A stretch of DNA of 64,000 nucleotides, taken from assembly GCA_027082925.1 (NCBI GenBank), contig JALWTD010000017.1, positions 62,001 through 126,000 on the forward strand. The letters are read 5' to 3'. This DNA comes from Flavobacteriaceae bacterium (lineage in GTDB: Bacteria; Bacteroidota; Bacteroidia; Flavobacteriales; Flavobacteriaceae). Positions within the stretch are counted from its first letter, which is position 1. Each line of letters starts with the position of its first letter. A program made the position numbers and the translations under genes. Positions 37,739 to 47,454 of this stretch are shown piece by piece. Under the pieces are notes generated by a model that made no database searches, was not told where the DNA came from, and was given only the letters and a program-made list of their open reading frames with translations.

Positions 37739-39062
37739 AACCTTTTGCTTTAAACTCTAAATACTTGTTAATTACATTTACAGTTAGTTGCTGAGGCTTT
37801 GTTAGTATGGCATGAACACCTCTGCTTTCTAGTTCTTTTACAATCAAACGCTTTTCATAAGCAAACTTTTCTGCAATTGTTTTGTAATATATTGTCTCCA
37901 AATCTGAAGCTTCTTTATGAATTAAACTATCTAACTCTGTATTTTCAAAGAAAACAACCACTAACAAATGGTTTTTTGCAATGGCTTGAAGAAAAGGGAG
38001 CTGACGTTTTAACGAAGAAATATGCTCAAAATTAGTATACAGTATTAACAAACTTCTTTGCGTTATTTTACGTTTAATAACGGCGTATAAATACCCAAAA
38101 TCAGAATCGGTGTATTGCGTGGTTATATTGTATAAAGCTTCGTTAATGGTGTTTAAATGCGTCTTTTTATTGCTTGAGCTAACTATTTTGTCTACTTTTT
38201 TACTAAAGGTTACCAAACCTGCTTTATCTTTTTTACGCAGCGCTATATTTGAAAAAGCCAACGCCGAATTAATAGCATAATCTAATAATTTTAGAGATTC
38301 AAAAGGCATTTTCATAGCACGTCCCAAATCAATAATTGAATAAATAGGTTGCGATTTTTCATCTTGATATTGGTTCACCATTAACTGAGAACGTTTTGCT
38401 GTTGCTTTCCAATTAATCGTTCTAACATCGTCACCTGAAACGTAATTTTTAATCTGTTCAAACTCCATCGTATGACCAATACGGCGAATTTTTTTTAAAC
38501 CAAAAGCTGTAAGTCTATTATTAATTGCCAAAAACTCGTACTTTTTCATTTGAATGTAAGACGGATAAACAGCAACCATTTGTTTATCTTGAAATTTAGC
38601 TCTCTTTGCTACTATTTTTAAAGGAGATGACACATATACGTTTAAGTTTCCAAAATAATATTCGCCGCGCTCTACCGGCTTAAGCGTATATTCAAAATCG
38701 TAAACTTGATTGGGTTGCACGATAGCTATATATTCAAAATCTCGCTTTTGAAACTGAAAAGGTAATTCATCTATAAATTTTGCTTCAATAGTAAGGTTAT
38801 ATTGATTTTTTAATGTTATTGGAATAGTATTATCATCAGAATTAGATAGCTTTTTAGGTAAAATTCTTCTCGCCTTAATACCTTTTGAAGGTGAGAAAAG
38901 AATGTAAATATCGGTTATAAACAGAAGCGCCAAAATGGTTACCATAAACCAAGCCACTTCATAAAGTATTGGAAACCAAAACGAAATCAAAAATACAAAA
39001 GCGATAACGCTCAAATAGATAAAAAATCGCTGATGTATGTATAAGTTTTTGATTAAGTTCAT
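37731..39062 (-). CDS. DUF58-domain protein of the MoxR cluster
   Basis: The 443-residue protein has two N-terminal helices (about 13-50), a beta-rich middle part, and the DUF58 core [20 protein letters not shown] followed by [21 protein letters not shown] von Willebrand-like fold with SIIDLGRAM and LLILYTNFE follows. DUF58 proteins work with MoxR ATPases, whose gene is 26 bases upstream. They are thought to help maturation or assembly of envelope or metal-dependent complexes. Confidence 0.9.
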   Translation of the reverse strand: MNLIKNLYIHQRFFIYLSVIAFVFLISFWFPILYEVAWFMVTILALLFITDIYILFSPSKGIKARRILPKKLSNSDDNTIPITLKNQYNLTIEAKFIDELPFQFQKRDFEYIAIVQPNQVYDFEYTLKPVERGEYYFGNLNVYVSSPLKIVAKRAKFQDKQMVAVYPSYIQMKKYEFLAINNRLTAFGLKKIRRIGHTMEFEQIKNYVSGDDVRTINWKATAKRSQLMVNQYQDEKSQPIYSIIDLGRAMKMPFESLKLLDYAINSALAFSNIALRKKDKAGLVTFSKKVDKIVSSSNKKTHLNTINEALYNITTQYTDSDFGYLYAVIKRKITQRSLLILYTNFEHISSLKRQLPFLQAIAKNHLLVVVFFENTELDSLIHKEASDLETIYYKTIAEKFAYEKRLIVKELESRGVHAILTKPQQLTVNVINKYLEFKAKGFI

Positions 39063-39088
39063 TTGAAATAATGAATTGGTTGCTAAAA

Positions 39089-40072
39089 TTATCGTGGTAC
39101 TTCAACAGATTGTACAATCATTTCAATAACCTTATCGGTTGTCATTCCTTCCATTTCTCGTTCAGGAGTTAAAATAACTCTATGACGTAAAACAGGATAA
39201 ATTACTTTTTTAATATCTTCAGGAATTACAAAATCTCTACCATTAATAGCCGCAAAAGCCTTTGAAGCGTTTAAAACTGAAATACTTGCTCTTGGAGAGC
39301 CTCCTAAATATAAATGCGGATGATTTCTAGTTTTGGTAATAAGTTGCGCAATGTATTTAATTATTTTTTCTTCAACAATTACTTCGAATATTTTTGATCT
39401 GTAAGCTGTCAAATCAGATGTTGTCAGCAATGTTTTTATCATGCTTTGAGGCAATTCACCTTTTCTATCGTGATGCGTTTGAATTATTTGTACTTCTTCA
39501 TCTAAATTTGGATAACCTACATTTATTTTAAATAAAAATCGGTCTAATTGTGCTTCAGGCAATGCATATGTACCTTCTTGTTCTATTGGATTTTGCGTTG
39601 CTAAAACCATAAACGGAGGTTCCATTTTATAAGTAGTTCCGTCTATTGATACTTGGCGTTCATCCATTACTTCAAACAAAGCGGCTTGTGTTTTTGCCGG
39701 AGCTCTATTTATTTCGTCAATTAATACCAAGTTTGAAAAAATAGGTCCAGGTTTAAATTCAAAATCGGATGTTTTCATATTTAATACCGAAGTTCCCAAA
39801 ATATCGCTAGGCATCAAATCGGGTGTAAATTGAATTCTGCTAAAATTGGTAGCTATGGTTTTAGCCAATAATTTAGCGGTTACTGTTTTTGCAACACCCG
39901 GTACACCTTCAATAAGTACATGTCCATCGGCCAACAAGGCTACAATCAATAAATCTATAAACTGTTCTTGTCCAACAATAATTTTACCTAATTCTTCTTT
40001 AATTTGTGTAACCGTATTTTTAAGCTTTTCAAGGTCTATTCTGTTTTGAAAATTTAAATTGTTATTTTCCAT
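39089..40072 (-). CDS. MoxR-family AAA+ ATPase
   Basis: This 327-residue AAA+ protein has Walker A LIEGVPGVAKTVTAKLLA (about 73-90), Walker B LVLIDEINRAPAKTQAALFE, sensor 1 MVLATQNPIEQEGTY and arginine-finger region LPEAQLDRFLFK. MoxR ATPases are chaperones that act with von Willebrand-domain partners, here the DUF58 protein and possibly the BatA-like protein. The start overlaps the DUF4350 gene end by 11 bases. Confidence 0.95.
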   Translation of the reverse strand: MENNNLNFQNRIDLEKLKNTVTQIKEELGKIIVGQEQFIDLLIVALLADGHVLIEGVPGVAKTVTAKLLAKTIATNFSRIQFTPDLMPSDILGTSVLNMKTSDFEFKPGPIFSNLVLIDEINRAPAKTQAALFEVMDERQVSIDGTTYKMEPPFMVLATQNPIEQEGTYALPEAQLDRFLFKINVGYPNLDEEVQIIQTHHDRKGELPQSMIKTLLTTSDLTAYRSKIFEVIVEEKIIKYIAQLITKTRNHPHLYLGGSPRASISVLNASKAFAAINGRDFVIPEDIKKVIYPVLRHRVILTPEREMEGMTTDKVIEMIVQSVEVPR

Positions 40073-41267
40073 TTTGAACTGTATTTTTAAATTTTTCTAT
40101 CATTTTATTTAGTTTAACAAGCTCATATATTGATATTTTATTTTTCATATGAATATCATCGCAAAGCTTGAATAATTTTATAACATCTTCGTAAGAGTTA
40201 CCACTTCTTTGAGCCACATTTTTATAAAAACCTTTGTCTATATTTATTGTTGGTATATGAAGTTTTGTTCTAATAGACTCTAACAAATAAGTAATTTTAT
40301 GCTCGGCAATATTTTTATGCTCTTCTTTTTCAAAATACATATTTGCTATGGTATGTGTAAATGCTAACGTTTGATTTTTTAGCGGCACAATTACAGGGAT
40401 ACTACGTTGTTTTCGCTTTCCCTCAAATAATATAAATATTAAAATACCAAATAAAGCTACGTAATAAGCCCATTTTAAATACTTTGAATTTAACAGATAG
40501 TGCATTGGCGAGGTAATTTTACTTTTTCCTGTTTTATAATAAGCATCCCATAAAATTGGAATATCTGCTCTAATATACGAAAGAAGATTTGCTGTATGTT
40601 GTTGGTTTGGTGAGTTTAAAATATGGTAGTTTGTAAATGCTTCAGGAAAAGTATGTAAATATAAATTTCCTTTTCCATAACTATATTTCACAAAATTGAC
40701 CCCTTCTTCTGTTCGTTCATCGTCAGCATTTAAATAGCCTGTAATTCCTAAAATAGTGGTGTGTAATGTATCTATTTTTTTAAAAACATGATTAGGAAAC
40801 GCTCTGTCAAAAGCGTACTCTTTTCCTTTAAAAGCCTTATTTTTAAATTTAAAAAACACTTTTTCTTCAAAATTTTTACTCACAAGCTTTTTAGTTTCAA
40901 AATTCAAAGTATCTATTTGAACTCCGTGTGTTGATATAAATACATCGTTTCCTCTTTCTACAAATTTTAGCAATCGTAAAAACTCTGCATCGCCAAAATT
41001 TAAAAGGTCGTTTACAAAAAAGTACGTTCCAACTTGTGTTGAGTCTTCTAAATACAAAAATGGCGGAATGGTAATGGTTTTAATTTTTGTAGATGGAAAC
41101 ATTTTTGGGAGCTCATTGTACAATACATATGTTCCGTACGGAATTTTATGCGTAGCCACATAGCTTGGAAACCAATTTACAGGCTTTTTTTTAGCATTTT
41201 CTAGGTATAAATATCCTAAAATTGCTAAAATAAACAAGCCTATATATATTTTCGTTTTTTTATCCAA
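40062..41267 (-). CDS. DUF4350 membrane protein
   Basis: The 401-residue protein has an N-terminal helix (about 6-23), an extracytoplasmic domain with KIPYGTYVLYNELPKMFP and VERGNDVFISTHGVQ typical of DUF4350, and a second helix near 266-283 followed by a cytoplasmic tail. DUF4350 proteins occur next to MoxR and DUF58 genes. No activity is known. It ends within the MoxR start and is one base from the DUF4129 gene. Confidence 0.87.
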   Translation of the reverse strand: MDKKTKIYIGLFILAILGYLYLENAKKKPVNWFPSYVATHKIPYGTYVLYNELPKMFPSTKIKTITIPPFLYLEDSTQVGTYFFVNDLLNFGDAEFLRLLKFVERGNDVFISTHGVQIDTLNFETKKLVSKNFEEKVFFKFKNKAFKGKEYAFDRAFPNHVFKKIDTLHTTILGITGYLNADDERTEEGVNFVKYSYGKGNLYLHTFPEAFTNYHILNSPNQQHTANLLSYIRADIPILWDAYYKTGKSKITSPMHYLLNSKYLKWAYYVALFGILIFILFEGKRKQRSIPVIVPLKNQTLAFTHTIANMYFEKEEHKNIAEHKITYLLESIRTKLHIPTINIDKGFYKNVAQRSGNSYEDVIKLFKLCDDIHMKNKISIYELVKLNKMIEKFKNTVQNGK

Positions 41268-41268
41268 A

Positions 41269-42009
41269 CTACTTCGTATTAATGTATTTATTTATGTTTT
41301 TGAAATCAGATTGTACTTTTGAAAATGTTATTTCGTCAATTGTAAAATTGCCGTACCAAACAAAATCATATAAGTGTGTAATTTCTTTAAATATTTGATG
41401 TAATTCTTTTATAGAAATTTCTTTTATATAATCATCGTTTGTTTTTTGTGGTTCCCACACTATTAATTCTTTGGCTTCTAACTGTTGCAGTGTGTGTAAA
41501 TAATAATACCGTATAGCTAAACGATAGTTATTTTGAGCTACTGCTTTTTTTATAAGTTGTAAAATATCTTTATTTTTTACAAGTTCTTCTTCTTCAGTAA
41601 TAGAAATAACCGGTGTATTTTTTGCTGAAGACACTACCGAATTTGATTTTGTTTTTAGGAAAAATTTTAAGAGTAAAAGAAGCATAATTCCTGCAATAAC
41701 ATATGGCAAGGCCTCTAAAATAAATACAAATATTCCTTTTGCATACTTCACACCAAAAATCCACTCTAAAAAGCGTAAGAGTAATCTTCCTAACCAATTA
41801 AAAAACTGTGTTAATAACGAAGGTGTTACGTCTTTTACCTCTTCGGTATAAATAAATGCTTCTTGTTCTTTGTATTGTTTTAAATTTTCTTCATTAAATT
41901 TTTTCTGAACAACAATACTCTTATCGTACTTGACACGAAGCGAATCGGTTTGCGCCAAAACACTTGGGATTACAATAAAGAAGAAAACTAAAAACAGGTA
42001 TTTATTCAT
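41269..42009 (-). CDS. DUF4129-domain membrane protein
   Basis: The 246 residues include a signal peptide (1-19, ending VLAQ), a membrane helix at about 94-116, and a C-terminal cytoplasmic DUF4129 region: NNYRLAIRYYYLHTLQQLEA followed by IVWEPQKTNDDYIKEI. The domain is usually found beside MoxR, DUF58 or transglutaminase genes, as here. It lies one base upstream of the DUF4350 gene and 15 downstream of a polytopic membrane-protein gene. No function is known. Confidence 0.85.
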   Translation of the reverse strand: MNKYLFLVFFFIVIPSVLAQTDSLRVKYDKSIVVQKKFNEENLKQYKEQEAFIYTEEVKDVTPSLLTQFFNWLGRLLLRFLEWIFGVKYAKGIFVFILEALPYVIAGIMLLLLLKFFLKTKSNSVVSSAKNTPVISITEEEELVKNKDILQLIKKAVAQNNYRLAIRYYYLHTLQQLEAKELIVWEPQKTNDDYIKEISIKELHQIFKEITHLYDFVWYGNFTIDEITFSKVQSDFKNINKYINTK

Positions 42010-42024
42010 TGTTGCTAAAAACGG

Positions 42025-42903
42025 TTAATCGTTTCCTAAATTTTCTATTTTTTCAATAGTTCCGGTTAGATTTTTTTGTTCATTTAAATCGAAATAAATA
42101 AATACTGTAGATATAAGCGGAATAGAATACAATATAAATTGAAACACATACGATCCTAAATTTAGAGCCAAATAAATTGGATCTTTAAATATGCTAAATA
42201 TTGCTGTTGGGTCGTTATCCTGCACTATGGTACCCATTTTTATCAATTGATAAATTAGTGCCGGCACTGAAAAAGCTTGACCAAGTACCATTAGTAATAG
42301 CCAAACTACAATTAAAACACCAAAAGTATTCCACCACTGGCCTTTTATAAGAGTAAATGAATGTGAAAATGTATCTCCTACATTTTTATTTTCAAAAACC
42401 ATAATAGAGGTTGCTAAAGACAATACAATTCCTAAATAAATTCCGGGGATGTAGCAAAGCATAAATCCAAAAATAGTTACAATGGTAACCAAAATTCCTA
42501 ATCCTATAAAACGCCAAATATTGCTAAAAACATTGGCTTTAACTTCGCTAAAAACAGGTTTACCGTTATTATCTATGTACGACTTTATAAAATATAACGA
42601 AGTCATAGAAAGCAATGTATACAGCAGTACATACACAAAAATCATTATAAAAATCCAAGAAAATACTTGAGAAAAAATACCTGAGATATTATCCGGATTA
42701 TCTTCAAAACCTTCAAATATATCGGACATTGATAATAAATAAAATACCATAGCTACAACTCCTACAAGGAGCACCGGTCCTACTATTTTTAAAATACTTA
42801 AAAAGTACTCTTTCCAATTTTCTCTAATAAATTTAAACGTATCTGTTATAATAGCTCCTAAATCTCTTTCTTTTTTGAACTCTATAAAATTGTTATTCTC
42901 CAT
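42025..42903 (-). CDS. Polytopic membrane protein of the MoxR cluster
   Basis: The 292-residue protein has about six helices (near 35-60, 85-112, 135-165, 195-215, 245-270) and a cytosolic N-terminus with RDLGAIITDTFKFIRENWK. CYIPGIYLGIVLSLATSIMV and SFTLIKGQWWNTFGVLIVVW resemble glycerophosphodiester-phosphodiesterase-type membrane domains found next to SpoIIM and RDD genes. It overlaps the spoIIM-like gene by 11 bases. No function can be assigned. Confidence 0.8.
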   Translation of the reverse strand: MENNNFIEFKKERDLGAIITDTFKFIRENWKEYFLSILKIVGPVLLVGVVAMVFYLLSMSDIFEGFEDNPDNISGIFSQVFSWIFIMIFVYVLLYTLLSMTSLYFIKSYIDNNGKPVFSEVKANVFSNIWRFIGLGILVTIVTIFGFMLCYIPGIYLGIVLSLATSIMVFENKNVGDTFSHSFTLIKGQWWNTFGVLIVVWLLLMVLGQAFSVPALIYQLIKMGTIVQDNDPTAIFSIFKDPIYLALNLGSYVFQFILYSIPLISTVFIYFDLNEQKNLTGTIEKIENLGND

Positions 42904-43864
42904 GGTGTAATTTTGTCTGTTTGGTTAGTTTTATTGGGTAAATTACGTAATAATATATAATTAGTGTTAGTGATGAAATTATGATACACAATGCCAACCA
43001 ATCTGGCATTTCGGTATAACGAGTTACAAAACCTTCTAAAAATCCGGCAATAATAAAAAAGGGAATGGTGCTTACCATAATTTTTAAACCCGCCTTAAAA
43101 CTCTTTTTAAAAGAAGTAAGCCGTGTATAAGTTTCTGGGAAAAGCAATCCCTTTCCTACAACCAAACCTGCACAACCGGCAACAATAATTACAGATATCT
43201 CTATTGTTCCGTGAATCCAAATCGTTCTAGAAGATTCCCAAAGTAGCCCTTTATCGTAAAAAAAGTATAAGAATGATCCCAACATAATTCCGTTTTGCAT
43301 CATTACAAATAATGTGCCTACCGAAAACAACATGCCATACACAAAAGCTGTCATTGCTACTTTAATATTGTTTAGTGTAATAATAATAAACATGTTTCCT
43401 TGACTAATATTTTTATACACAGCCATAGGATCTCCTTTCTCTATATTTACCAGTGTTTTATTTACATAATCATCTCCTAAAATAAGGCGAATAAAATCAC
43501 CATCGGTTGACGCTGAATAAGCTCCTATAACGGCAAAAACCACAAATGTTAAAAAGGCTATTAATAACTGTTTATGGTAAGCTACAAAAGTTAACGGAAA
43601 CTCTGTTTTAAAAAATGTAAGTATCCTGTTTTTACTTTCTTTTTTAGTTTTATATATTTTTTGATGTGCTTTTGAAGCTAGTGAGTTTAAGTATAATGCC
43701 GTATTACTTGATGGATAAAATGTTTTGGCATAACTTAAATCATCTGTAATTTCAATATATAAATCGGAAAGTTTATCGGGTGAAATTTGCTCTTTTTTAT
43801 CAAGAACATTTTCAAACAATAGCCATTTTTTTTTATTTTTCTTTATAAATGATGCTTCACGCAT
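42893..43864 (-). CDS. SpoIIM (stage II sporulation M)-family membrane protein
   Basis: The 323-residue protein has a soluble N-terminal helical part (about 1-100; MREASFIKKNKKKWLLFENV) and then the SpoIIM core with five helices, including NNIKVAMTAFVYGMLFSVGT, NGIMLGSFLYFFYDKGLL and WIHGTIEISVIIVAGCAGL. SpoIIM is named after Bacillus sporulation, but in Bacteroidota the protein belongs to MoxR clusters and has nothing to do with spores. It is the first gene of this minus-strand operon, divergent from the RDD gene. Confidence 0.9.
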   Translation of the reverse strand: MREASFIKKNKKKWLLFENVLDKKEQISPDKLSDLYIEITDDLSYAKTFYPSSNTALYLNSLASKAHQKIYKTKKESKNRILTFFKTEFPLTFVAYHKQLLIAFLTFVVFAVIGAYSASTDGDFIRLILGDDYVNKTLVNIEKGDPMAVYKNISQGNMFIIITLNNIKVAMTAFVYGMLFSVGTLFVMMQNGIMLGSFLYFFYDKGLLWESSRTIWIHGTIEISVIIVAGCAGLVVGKGLLFPETYTRLTSFKKSFKAGLKIMVSTIPFFIIAGFLEGFVTRYTEMPDWLALCIIISSLTLIIYYYVIYPIKLTKQTKLHHGE

Positions 43865-43969
43865 TTTTTTTTACTTTTGTGTACTAATTTACTTAAACCT
43901 AAATTAGTCCTTCAGGTTGACGAATGTAAAAAATCAAATTGTATCATCCAAAAATATAGCTATAAATAA

Positions 43970-44689
43970 ATGGATAATTTTAGAATAGAAACGGCTCAAA
44001 ATGTGACTATACAACAAAATGTTGCTCCGGTAAGTACACGTATATGGGCGTTTATGATTGACCTTTTTATCATGATTGGTTATTATATTATTATATATCT
44101 AATTTTAAATAGCTTAGGTTTTAAGGAAACAGATTCTCTTATTGTAATTTACTCGCTTTTGAGCCTACCTGTATTTTTTTATAGCTTGTTTTTTGAAACT
44201 TTAATGAACGGCCAAACTCCCGGTAAATATTTAAACAATATTCGGGTTACTAAAATTGATGGCTCTAAACCTACTTTTGGAAGCTATTTAATTAGATGGG
44301 TGTTACGACTTATTGATATTTCATTAGCTTCGGGTTCTGTAGCTCTTTTAACTATTTTACTTAACGGAAAAGGGCAACGGTTGGGTGATTTAGCTGCCAA
44401 TACTACTGTCATATCAGAAAAAAAGACAATCTCGTTAAGTGACACGCTAAATATGGATATTGCTAACAACTATAAGCCTACATTTCCTCAAGTAACCGTT
44501 TTATCTGATAAAGACATTCAAACAATTAAAGAGCTTTATTTAAAGGCTAAAAGAAAAAGAGATCACAAAATTATCATGAAATTATATGCTAAAATTGTTG
44601 ATTTAACAGGTATTAAAACCGATTTAAAACCCACTACTTTTATTGATACTGTTATTAAAGACTACAACTATTTTACACAACAAATGTAA
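43970..44689 (+). CDS. RDD-family membrane protein
   Basis: The 239-residue protein carries the RDD domain: STRIWAFMIDLFIMIGYYII (Arg, Asp, Asp pattern), NGQTPGKYLNNIRVTKIDGS, and LIRWVLRLIDISLASG. About three helices lie in the first 150 residues, followed by a soluble tail of about 90. It is transcribed away from the spoIIM-like gene, 105 bases apart, and such pairing is usual. RDD proteins are thought to be transporters or scaffolds; some have been called Na+/H+ antiporters. Confidence 0.9.
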   Translation: MDNFRIETAQNVTIQQNVAPVSTRIWAFMIDLFIMIGYYIIIYLILNSLGFKETDSLIVIYSLLSLPVFFYSLFFETLMNGQTPGKYLNNIRVTKIDGSKPTFGSYLIRWVLRLIDISLASGSVALLTILLNGKGQRLGDLAANTTVISEKKTISLSDTLNMDIANNYKPTFPQVTVLSDKDIQTIKELYLKAKRKRDHKIIMKLYAKIVDLTGIKTDLKPTTFIDTVIKDYNYFTQQM

Positions 44690-44699
44690 TTTACAACAA

Positions 44700-45875
44700 T
44701 TAGTCAGGTAAATTTTCAAGTAAAAACCGTTTTACGTTTCCTCCCATAATTAGGCTAATTTCTTGATGTGTGAAGTTTAATTTTAACAATTCATCTACTA
44801 TTAAGGATAACCCTGTAACATCAAACGGAACCGTAACTGCACCATCAAAATCGGACCCCAAAGCTACGTGAGTTACACCTATTAAATTTACGGTATATTG
44901 AATGGCTTCCGCTATATTTTTAGCATCTGCTTTACACACTGCTTTTTTAAAAAAGGCGATACCAACAATACCTCCTGTATTTGCAATTCCAATCAAGTGC
45001 TTATCCGATAAATTTCTAACCGTATTGCAGGTTCCCTTTACTCCCGTGTGCGAACTCACTATTGGTTTTGTGGTTATGGCTAAAATATCATCTAACATTT
45101 TTTCAGAGCTGTGAGCCACATCTAAAATCATGTTTTTTTCCTGCATTTTTTTTATAACCTTTTTTCCAAAATCGGTTAAACCTTCATGAGCAACTCCATG
45201 AGCAGAACTCCCCAGTTTATTATCAAAAAAATGTACCGGAGACATCATTCGAACACCTGCGTTAAACAACACATCAATGTTGTTTAAATCTCCATTTAAC
45301 GCATGAGAACCTTCTACCCCTAAAAATCCGGCAGCTAATTTTTTGTTGCTTTTTCGAGCATTTATATAGTGTGCTAAATCGGTTTTTGATTTTATAATGT
45401 AAAATTTTCCATCCGATTTTTTAGAAAATTGATGCAAACTAGCTGTTTGAACCAATGCCCTTTCGGTTAAATTAAACCACGATCTAATAGGTCTTCCTTC
45501 TAAAATATACGGTAATGTTACAGCATCCGTTTCTCCTGTATTCTTATCAAAATTCATGTTTTTAGGCACTTTGGTAACTATTGTAAATGCTTGAAGTGCC
45601 ATGTTTGCTTGAATCATTCTAGGGATATCAACTTCTCCAAAGTTATTATTCTTAAGTAAATCTCTATTCCACAACAAAGCATCACAATGTAAATCGGCAA
45701 TAAAATCTAACGAATCTGTTAGTTTCATTGCTTCGTCAGAAACTTTATATGGAGGTAATTGTAATACTTTATTGTATTTTTTATCTATAATCTCAGGTAA
45801 AAAAACAATCATAGCCATATACAATGCAACAAGTGTTAGTATAAATACAACACCTTTTTTTAAATATTTTTTCAT
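44700..45875 (-). CDS. Membrane dipeptidase (peptidase M19)
   Basis: The 391 residues include an N-terminal membrane anchor (about 8-26) and an M19 metallo-dipeptidase domain. Zinc ligands are FIADLHCDALL (HxD), GVEGSHALNGDL (Glu), DVAHSS and IVSSHTG (His), and GSDFDGA near 340. M19 enzymes hydrolyse dipeptides, including D-amino acid forms. The anchor places it in the periplasm or outer face of the inner membrane. It ends ten bases from the convergent RDD gene. Confidence 0.92.
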   Translation of the reverse strand: MKKYLKKGVVFILTLVALYMAMIVFLPEIIDKKYNKVLQLPPYKVSDEAMKLTDSLDFIADLHCDALLWNRDLLKNNNFGEVDIPRMIQANMALQAFTIVTKVPKNMNFDKNTGETDAVTLPYILEGRPIRSWFNLTERALVQTASLHQFSKKSDGKFYIIKSKTDLAHYINARKSNKKLAAGFLGVEGSHALNGDLNNIDVLFNAGVRMMSPVHFFDNKLGSSAHGVAHEGLTDFGKKVIKKMQEKNMILDVAHSSEKMLDDILAITTKPIVSSHTGVKGTCNTVRNLSDKHLIGIANTGGIVGIAFFKKAVCKADAKNIAEAIQYTVNLIGVTHVALGSDFDGAVTVPFDVTGLSLIVDELLKLNFTHQEISLIMGGNVKRFLLENLPD

Positions 45876-45935
45876 TTCACTAGAAGTTATTAATCGGTAA
45901 TGTTTTAATTTTAGACTCTCAAATTAAAAAATAAA

Positions 45936-46568
45936 TTGGACTTTTCTCATTTTTTAAAAAATAAGGATCAAATTAAGCAATTTAAATTGGGTGGAATTAA
46001 TGCTCAATTTAAACTTGCTCCTCAAATGAGGAAACGTTATTCGCAAATAAAAATTGAGGCACAGCACCCTAAAAAAGCAGCTATACTCGCTCTTTTTTAT
46101 CCCGATAAGAAAGGGAAAACTCATTTTTTACTTACACTTAGAGCACAATACAACGGAACGCATTCTTCTCAAATAAGTTTTCCCGGCGGAAAGTTTGACC
46201 TGCATGATAAAACACTAGAAAATACCTCGTTAAGAGAAACCTATGAAGAAGTGGGTATTCCTCCTGAAGAAGTTACCATTCTAAAACAACTAAGCAATGT
46301 ATACATACCTCCAAGCAATTTTTTAGTAACTCCTTTTTTAGGGTTTCTAACACATACTCCTTCATTTATTAAAAATCACGAAGTGCAGAAAACCATTAGC
46401 GTTTCTTTATCCGATTTACTTAGTCACAATGCTATTTCTGAAACTACTTTAAGTACTTCGTATGCCAAAAACATAACCGTACCCTGCTATGTATTAAACA
46501 ATTACACTGTTTGGGGAGCAACAGCTATGATTCTTAGTGAACTTAAAGATTTAATGTGTAAACTGTAA
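45936..46568 (+). CDS. Nudix hydrolase, CoA pyrophosphatase type
   Basis: The 210-residue protein has a Nudix box GGKFDLHDKTLENTSLRETY followed by EEVGI (about 85-109), preceded by GTHSSQISFPGG, the UPF0035 signature of CoA-pyrophosphatases such as NudL/PCD1. It would split CoA or oxidised CoA to phosphopantetheine and 3',5'-ADP. TTG at 45936 is the only start that keeps a full N-terminus (MDFSHFL). The next Met is at residue 31, and the N-terminal part up to it looks coding. Confidence 0.88.
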   Translation: MDFSHFLKNKDQIKQFKLGGINAQFKLAPQMRKRYSQIKIEAQHPKKAAILALFYPDKKGKTHFLLTLRAQYNGTHSSQISFPGGKFDLHDKTLENTSLRETYEEVGIPPEEVTILKQLSNVYIPPSNFLVTPFLGFLTHTPSFIKNHEVQKTISVSLSDLLSHNAISETTLSTSYAKNITVPCYVLNNYTVWGATAMILSELKDLMCKL

Positions 46569-46579
46569 GCTATTTTTAT

Positions 46580-46587
46580 TAAATTTG
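46580..46587 (+). promoter_or_regulatory. Candidate -7 element TAAATTTG for the acyltransferase gene
   Basis: An exact TAnnTTTG match lies 28 bases before the ATG at 46616. I see no convincing -33 TTG. Confidence 0.45.
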
Positions 46588-46615
46588 TATTCATTCAAAA
46601 ACTAAACTAAACCAA

Positions 46616-47419
46616 ATGCCAATTTTTAAAAAGAATCCGTTTGGACATATTTTATTTATAAAAAAATGGATTATTCGCATTTTTGGAATTATCTCTCACG
46701 GGCGTTACAGACGATTTAACAAACTTCAAATTGAAGGGTCTGAAATTATTAGAAGTTTACCTGAAACCAATGTGTTATTTGTTTCTAACCACCAAACATA
46801 TTTTGCCGATGTTGCAGCTATGTTTCATGTATTTAATGCTGCTCTAAAAGGCAGAGTAGATAGTATTAAAAATATTGGATATATATGGCAACCTAAACTC
46901 AACATCTACTATGTTGCGGCTTCTGAAACTATGAAATCGGGATTATTGCCCAAAATTTTTGCCTATACCGGCTCTGTTTCAATACAACGAACTTGGAGAA
47001 GCGCTGGAAAAGATATTAAACGACAAGTTAAAATGTCTGATATTACAAATATTGGAAAAGCACTTGATGATGGTTGGGTAATTACATTTCCACAAGGAAC
47101 CACAAAACCTTTTAAACCCATTAGAAGAGGTACTGCTCATATTATTAAAACCTACAAACCCATAGTAGTACCAATTGTTATTGACGGCTTTAGAAGGGCT
47201 TTTGATAAAAAAGGTCTTGTTATTAAAAAAAGAGACGTACTACAATCAATGGTTATAAAAAAACCTATGAAAATAGATTACGAAAACGATACCATTGACG
47301 AAATTGTGAAAAAGATAGAATTTGAAATAGAACAACATCCATCTTTCTTAAAGGTTGTTTCTCCTGAAGAATATAAACAACAAGAAGATGAATTAAATAA
47401 AAAACGAACCTTCTGGTAA
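46616..47419 (+). CDS. 1-acyl-glycerol-3-phosphate acyltransferase-like (PlsC family) with variant motifs
   Basis: The 267-residue protein belongs to the lysophospholipid acyltransferase family: VSNHQTYFADVAAMF, ASETMKSGLLPKIFAYTGSV, WVITFPQGTTKPFKPIRRGT and KPIVVPIVIDGFRRAF. Motif I reads N-H-x5-D rather than H-x4-D, and motif III reads FPQGT in place of FPEGT. The residues are close to those of many Bacteroidota homologues, so this may be a subfamily with another acyl acceptor. A membrane-associated location is expected. A strong terminator follows. Confidence 0.82.
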   Translation: MPIFKKNPFGHILFIKKWIIRIFGIISHGRYRRFNKLQIEGSEIIRSLPETNVLFVSNHQTYFADVAAMFHVFNAALKGRVDSIKNIGYIWQPKLNIYYVAASETMKSGLLPKIFAYTGSVSIQRTWRSAGKDIKRQVKMSDITNIGKALDDGWVITFPQGTTKPFKPIRRGTAHIIKTYKPIVVPIVIDGFRRAFDKKGLVIKKRDVLQSMVIKKPMKIDYENDTIDEIVKKIEFEIEQHPSFLKVVSPEEYKQQEDELNKKRTFW

Positions 47420-47452
47420 AAAAAAAGCGGCATATTTGCCGCTTCTTTTTTT
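47418..47452 (+). terminator. Bidirectional terminator between the acyltransferase gene and dps
   Basis: The stem AAGCGGC/GCCGCTT with a six-base loop lies between an A8-type run and T7. It serves both convergent genes. Confidence 0.88.
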
Positions 47453-47454
47453 AA

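Noticed and set aside
42893-43864. Evidence of sporulation from the SpoIIM homologue
   Set aside because: SpoIIM-family proteins are widespread in non-spore-formers as part of MoxR clusters, as here.
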